Position numbers and translations under genes: made by a program. This document shows, piece by piece, positions 6,710 to 9,531 of a stretch of DNA of 9,531 nucleotides; the stretch's first letter is position 1, and every line of letters starts with the position of its first letter. The notes beneath the pieces are model-generated. The model did not search any database, was not told where the DNA came from, and saw only the letters and a program-made list of their open reading frames with translations. The DNA comes from Planctomycetota bacterium (lineage in GTDB: Bacteria; Planctomycetota; Phycisphaerae; WQYP01): the NCBI GenBank assembly GCA_021828925.1, contig JAJZCT010000083.1, positions 1 through 9,531 on the forward strand. The letters run 5' to 3'.

Positions 6710-8095
6710 ATGACTCGATTATCAAGGCGCAGTTTGTTAACGGGCTTGGCGGCTGCGGGAGCCGTGTCCCTGGCTGACCGCCCCGCAGGCATGGTTGGCG
6801 CATTGCCCGCGGTTGCCGATAACCCGTCTGCAGGTGCGTTGTCGCCTGCGGAAAGGAAAACCGCCAAACGGAAACTGATGGAATATTTTTCTTCAGTAGC
6901 GCCGAAAATGCTGCGACCGGCGATGGGAATCTTGCGCCATCCCAGTATATCTCCAAGCCTTCCGGGGGATGCGTACAACACGCAGCTATGGGACTGGGAT
7001 ACGCTCTGGACGAGCCGCGCGTTATTCCATCTCGCACGCATGGCCGCGGATCGAAGTCTGTTCAATCAGGTTGGATTGCATGCGCAAGGCAGTCTTCTGG
7101 ATTTTCTGGATCATCAGTCCGATACCGGCCGTATTCCTATCATGATAGAGGTGCACAACCCCGATCGCTTCAATTGTCTGAGCTCCGCGGCTCCCAATCA
7201 CAGGAATCAGGCCAAACCGATATTCGGACAGTTGGCGCTGCTGATTGCCGATGAATTGCGGTCCGTCGATTGGCTGCGGTCAAAATTTGACCACATCCTT
7301 CGTTTTTATGATTCATGGATTTCGGGCAACCGGGCCTCTTTGGGTTTGCTGGTGTGGGGTGATGATGTGGCGATTGGCGATGACAATGATCCCACGACAT
7401 TCGGGCGTCCCTTCTTTTCGTCGGCCAACCTGCTGCTTAATTCTCTGTACTATGCCGATCTTCGCGCATCGGCCGAACTGGCGCATCGTCTCAATCGTGT
7501 GCAGGATGCCAAACGTCTGGCCGCCATGGCAAAGGAACAGGGAGCAAATATCCAGAAATACTGCTGGGATCCGCGTGATCAATTTTATTACACCGTGGAC
7601 GTGCAGTGCGTGGATAAACGCAGAGAGTTGATTCCCTGGGACCAGCACGAAGGCATGGCCATGTCGTGGAAATGCCTGCCATTGCGCATTCAGATGTTCA
7701 CGGGCTTTCTGCCCATGTGGGCCGGGCTGGCAACGCCCGGGCAGGCGGCCATGCTGGTGAAGCAGCATTACCTTGACACCAAGACATTTAATTCACCCTT
7801 CGGCGTCCGATCGCTTTCGCGGCAGGAAACCATGTACTCCTTGCAGTTCAGTTCTAATCCCAGTGACTGGCTGGGCCCCGTATGGATCATGACCAACTAT
7901 TTCGTCTGGAAAGGTTTGAAAACCTACGGCTACCATGCCGAGGCAACGGTGTTGGCCGACAAAACCCTGCGATTGCTGGCCGACGATCTTGCCAAACATG
8001 GATGCCTGAATGAATACTACCACCCGGAAACCGGGGCGCCGCTGGGGCAGAAAGGCTTTCTTGACTGGAATATGCTGGTTCTGGAAATGGCATAG
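6710..8095 (+). CDS. Tat-exported GH63/MGH1-like six-hairpin glycosidase
   Basis: 461 aa. LSRRSLLTGLAAAGAVSLA (4-22) is a clear twin-arginine leader. The mature part is an (alpha/alpha)6-barrel of the MGH1-like (mannosylglycerate hydrolase-type, GH63) group: YNTQLWDWDTLW (89-100), GDDNDPTTFGRPFFSSAN (223-240), WLGPVWIMTNY (387-397) and NEYYHPETG (434-442), ending in FLDWNMLVLEM. By analogy with GH63 enzymes, Asp225 is a candidate general acid and Glu435 a candidate base; these are inferred from motif position. Such enzymes are inverting exo-alpha-glycosidases acting on short alpha-linked substrates. The gene starts 21 nt after the lyase stop, with GGAG at 6696-6699 (10-nt spacing), and its stop is 7 nt before the next start, so co-transcription is very likely. 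The substrate is unknown; trehalase-like families share the fold but match the motifs less well. Confidence 0.82.
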   Translation: MTRLSRRSLLTGLAAAGAVSLADRPAGMVGALPAVADNPSAGALSPAERKTAKRKLMEYFSSVAPKMLRPAMGILRHPSISPSLPGDAYNTQLWDWDTLWTSRALFHLARMAADRSLFNQVGLHAQGSLLDFLDHQSDTGRIPIMIEVHNPDRFNCLSSAAPNHRNQAKPIFGQLALLIADELRSVDWLRSKFDHILRFYDSWISGNRASLGLLVWGDDVAIGDDNDPTTFGRPFFSSANLLLNSLYYADLRASAELAHRLNRVQDAKRLAAMAKEQGANIQKYCWDPRDQFYYTVDVQCVDKRRELIPWDQHEGMAMSWKCLPLRIQMFTGFLPMWAGLATPGQAAMLVKQHYLDTKTFNSPFGVRSLSRQETMYSLQFSSNPSDWLGPVWIMTNYFVWKGLKTYGYHAEATVLADKTLRLLADDLAKHGCLNEYYHPETGAPLGQKGFLDWNMLVLEMA

Positions 8096-8102
8096 AACGA
8101 GT

Positions 8103-9047
8103 ATGAGAATACCGCCGAATTTGAATCGTGGTTTTCCGGCGACATTATTCGCGGCCGCAGTGCTGTCCGCAATATTGTGGCCCGTCTGCATTGCCTTCGC
8201 GCGGGTAAAACTTTTAAAGGTGGAACCGAGCCGAACTGATCCGGCGATCACGAACGTTCACGGTCCGAATATCGCGATTTATGATCCTCAGGCGCCGGAC
8301 CGTCACCGACTGCTGCTGTTTATCGTGGGGACTGGAGCCACGGCCTTGGGCAGTCGACGGATTGACACGGTGTTTGCGAAATGGGGTTATCATGCCGTCA
8401 GCATTGACTACAACGACAACGTCATTGCCGTTGCCTGTGCCCACAGTCGGAACCCGGAGGCTTTTGGCGAGTATCGCGACGCCATTGTGACCGGCGCTCC
8501 GGTCTGCAAACTGGTGCATGTGACGCCGGCGGATTCCATCATAAACCGCTTTCAAAAAATGTTGTTGTACCTTGTGAAGCATGACCCCCGTGGTGGATGG
8601 GGGCAGTTCATGAAAGGTGGCAAGCCGGTATGGCGAAACGTCATTGTCGCCGGCCATTCACAGGGTTCCGGCCATGCCGCTTACCTCGGCAAACTGTTTA
8701 GAGTGGATCGGGTGCTGATGTTCTCCGGGCCGCAGGATTTTATGGATCGTTATCGGCGGCCGGCACCGTGGCTGTCCGAAAAAAGCGCCACGCCGCCCGC
8801 CCGTTTTTTTTCCTTTCTGGCCCGCAAAGATCCGTTTAACGTCCGACATCAAATCGCCAACTGTGTGGCGTTGATGCATTTATCCAAACCGGCGACATTG
8901 ATGGTTCAACCGGGCAAAACGATTTCTCCGGACCGCGGAATACGGATTTTGATAAACAACCTTCCTGTCAAAAACCCACACGGTTCCACACTTCTGGTAC
9001 GATTTAAGAATGTCTGGAAATACATGGTTACAGCCCGGATTCGATGA
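8103..9047 (+). CDS. Secreted alpha/beta-hydrolase-fold protein, BPSS1187-like, function unknown
   Basis: 314 aa from ATG 8103. The frame is open further upstream, but that part overlaps the previous gene. Residues 11-33 form a hydrophobic signal peptide, with a likely cut after AFA (31-33). The nucleophile elbow GHSQG (184-188, Ser186) is preceded by strand NVIVA. An oxyanion-region GTGAT (76-80) and ARKDP (240-244, Asp243 as candidate acid) follow the fold order; the catalytic His is uncertain (His249 or His293). Cys112 and Cys135 could form a disulfide. The segments GWGQFMKGG and GHSQGSGHAAYLGK recall the BPSS1187 family, which to my knowledge has no established activity. The start lies 7 nt after the glycosidase stop and has only a weak ribosome binding site, pointing to translational coupling. 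A carbohydrate esterase role is a reasonable inference from context but unproven. Confidence 0.75.
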   Translation: MRIPPNLNRGFPATLFAAAVLSAILWPVCIAFARVKLLKVEPSRTDPAITNVHGPNIAIYDPQAPDRHRLLLFIVGTGATALGSRRIDTVFAKWGYHAVSIDYNDNVIAVACAHSRNPEAFGEYRDAIVTGAPVCKLVHVTPADSIINRFQKMLLYLVKHDPRGGWGQFMKGGKPVWRNVIVAGHSQGSGHAAYLGKLFRVDRVLMFSGPQDFMDRYRRPAPWLSEKSATPPARFFSFLARKDPFNVRHQIANCVALMHLSKPATLMVQPGKTISPDRGIRILINNLPVKNPHGSTLLVRFKNVWKYMVTARIR

Positions 9048-9103
9048 GCACAATTCGCAGCGTATCATAGTAGAGTTCTGTCGGAACATGGAGATGAATT
9101 AAC

Positions 9104-9531
9104 ATGATCAAATGCTGTCCCATCAAACGCACGGGGTTGGCTGCCGCAGCAATCGCATTGTGGGGCATTCTGCACTGGACGGGTCCTTCTTCGGCGGCGG
9201 TATTCAAGCCGCGACATCTGGTTCGCACGTTTGCGCCGCCCGTCAAACTCGTACGCACCGGATCAGGCGACTATTTTGCCGATTTCGGTCAGGATTGGTT
9301 TGGCCAGTTGCATCTTCGCGTGAACAGTCCCGCCGGCGGCCGGGTCATCACCGTCATGATGGGGGAAAAGCTCGCCTCCCGCGACAAAATAGACTCGCGC
9401 CCGGGAGGTTATATCACTTTTTATAAAACCGGTCTTCGTCTGCGGCGCGGCCCTCACACCTATTCTGTCCCACTGCCGTCGGCCGACGCCCGTCGCATGC
9501 CGCGATCCATTGGCGCGGTCATGCCGGAACC
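9104..9531 (+). CDS. GH78-like (alpha-L-rhamnosidase type) protein, N-terminal part, cut by the window edge
   Basis: The frame from ATG 9104 is open to the last base, giving 142 codons of a longer protein. GGAG at 9090-9093 is 10 nt upstream. Residues 9-32 are a Sec-type signal peptide (KRTGLAAAAIALWGILHW, likely cut near PSSAA). The following segment, DYFADFGQDWFGQLHL (56-71), then MMGEKLASRDKID (85-97), RPGG (99-102) and a GPHTYSVPLP turn (116-125), matches the N-terminal beta-sandwich pattern I know from family 78 glycoside hydrolases of PVC and Bacteroidota genomes. These enzymes release alpha-L-rhamnose by an inverting mechanism. The catalytic (alpha/alpha)6 domain lies outside the window, so activity cannot be checked. 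The 56-nt gap to the preceding gene has no terminator-like hairpin, so it probably belongs to the same operon. Confidence 0.6.
   Translation, partial: MIKCCPIKRTGLAAAAIALWGILHWTGPSSAAVFKPRHLVRTFAPPVKLVRTGSGDYFADFGQDWFGQLHLRVNSPAGGRVITVMMGEKLASRDKIDSRPGGYITFYKTGLRLRRGPHTYSVPLPSADARRMPRSIGAVMPE

Noticed and set aside
8010..8102. ATG at 8010 as start of the alpha/beta-hydrolase
   Set aside because: It would overlap the glycosidase gene by 86 nt and put 31 unrelated residues before the signal peptide; ATG 8103 starts the signal peptide properly.
9112..9426. 104-aa open frame on the + strand in another frame at the right end
   Set aside because: It is a shadow of the GH78-like frame from 9104, which has a signal peptide, a ribosome binding site and a recognisable domain pattern.

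Overview
The window reads as part of a glycan-degradation locus from a Planctomycetota-like bacterium, with Phycisphaerae or a related PVC lineage (Verrucomicrobiota, Lentisphaerota) most likely. The clues are a prepilin-type N-terminus of the kind these genomes carry in many copies (FTLVELLVV, then a run ending LLPALAQAR), Tat-type leaders on secreted glycosidases, glycoside hydrolase subfamilies common in these phyla, and a moderately GC-rich sequence. Taxonomy is inference; no rRNA or phylogenetic marker is present.

Layout, all genes on the + strand. Positions 1-48 hold a perfect 20-bp hairpin at the left edge. Positions 171-1235 encode a 354-aa pseudopilin-like secreted protein, closed by a strong GC-rich hairpin (1255-1288). 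A non-coding stretch (1289-1645) with candidate regulatory sites and tandem hairpins precedes a Tat-type family 31 glycoside hydrolase (1646-3907). A second non-coding stretch (3908-4324) with several small palindromes precedes what looks like an operon: a heparinase II/III-like polysaccharide lyase (4325-6688), a GH63/MGH1-like six-hairpin glycosidase (6710-8095), an alpha/beta-hydrolase-fold secreted protein of unknown function (8103-9047) and the N-terminal part of a GH78-like (alpha-L-rhamnosidase type) protein that runs off the right edge (9104 onward). Gaps inside the operon are 21, 7 and 56 nt.

A working model is that all six proteins are exported, three with twin-arginine leaders and two with Sec-type leaders, while the pseudopilin uses a prepilin leader. 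Together they would attack a complex, probably uronic-acid-containing and perhaps rhamnose-containing polysaccharide: the lyase cuts the backbone, GH31, GH63-like and GH78-like enzymes trim side sugars, and the alpha/beta-hydrolase might remove an ester group. No SusC/SusD pair, transporter, sulfatase or regulator gene is visible. The substrate cannot be named from sequence alone.

No tRNA, rRNA, CRISPR array, transposase or frameshifted gene was seen. The least explained elements are the hairpin at 1-48, the palindromes at 3908-4324, and the alpha/beta-hydrolase in the enzyme operon.
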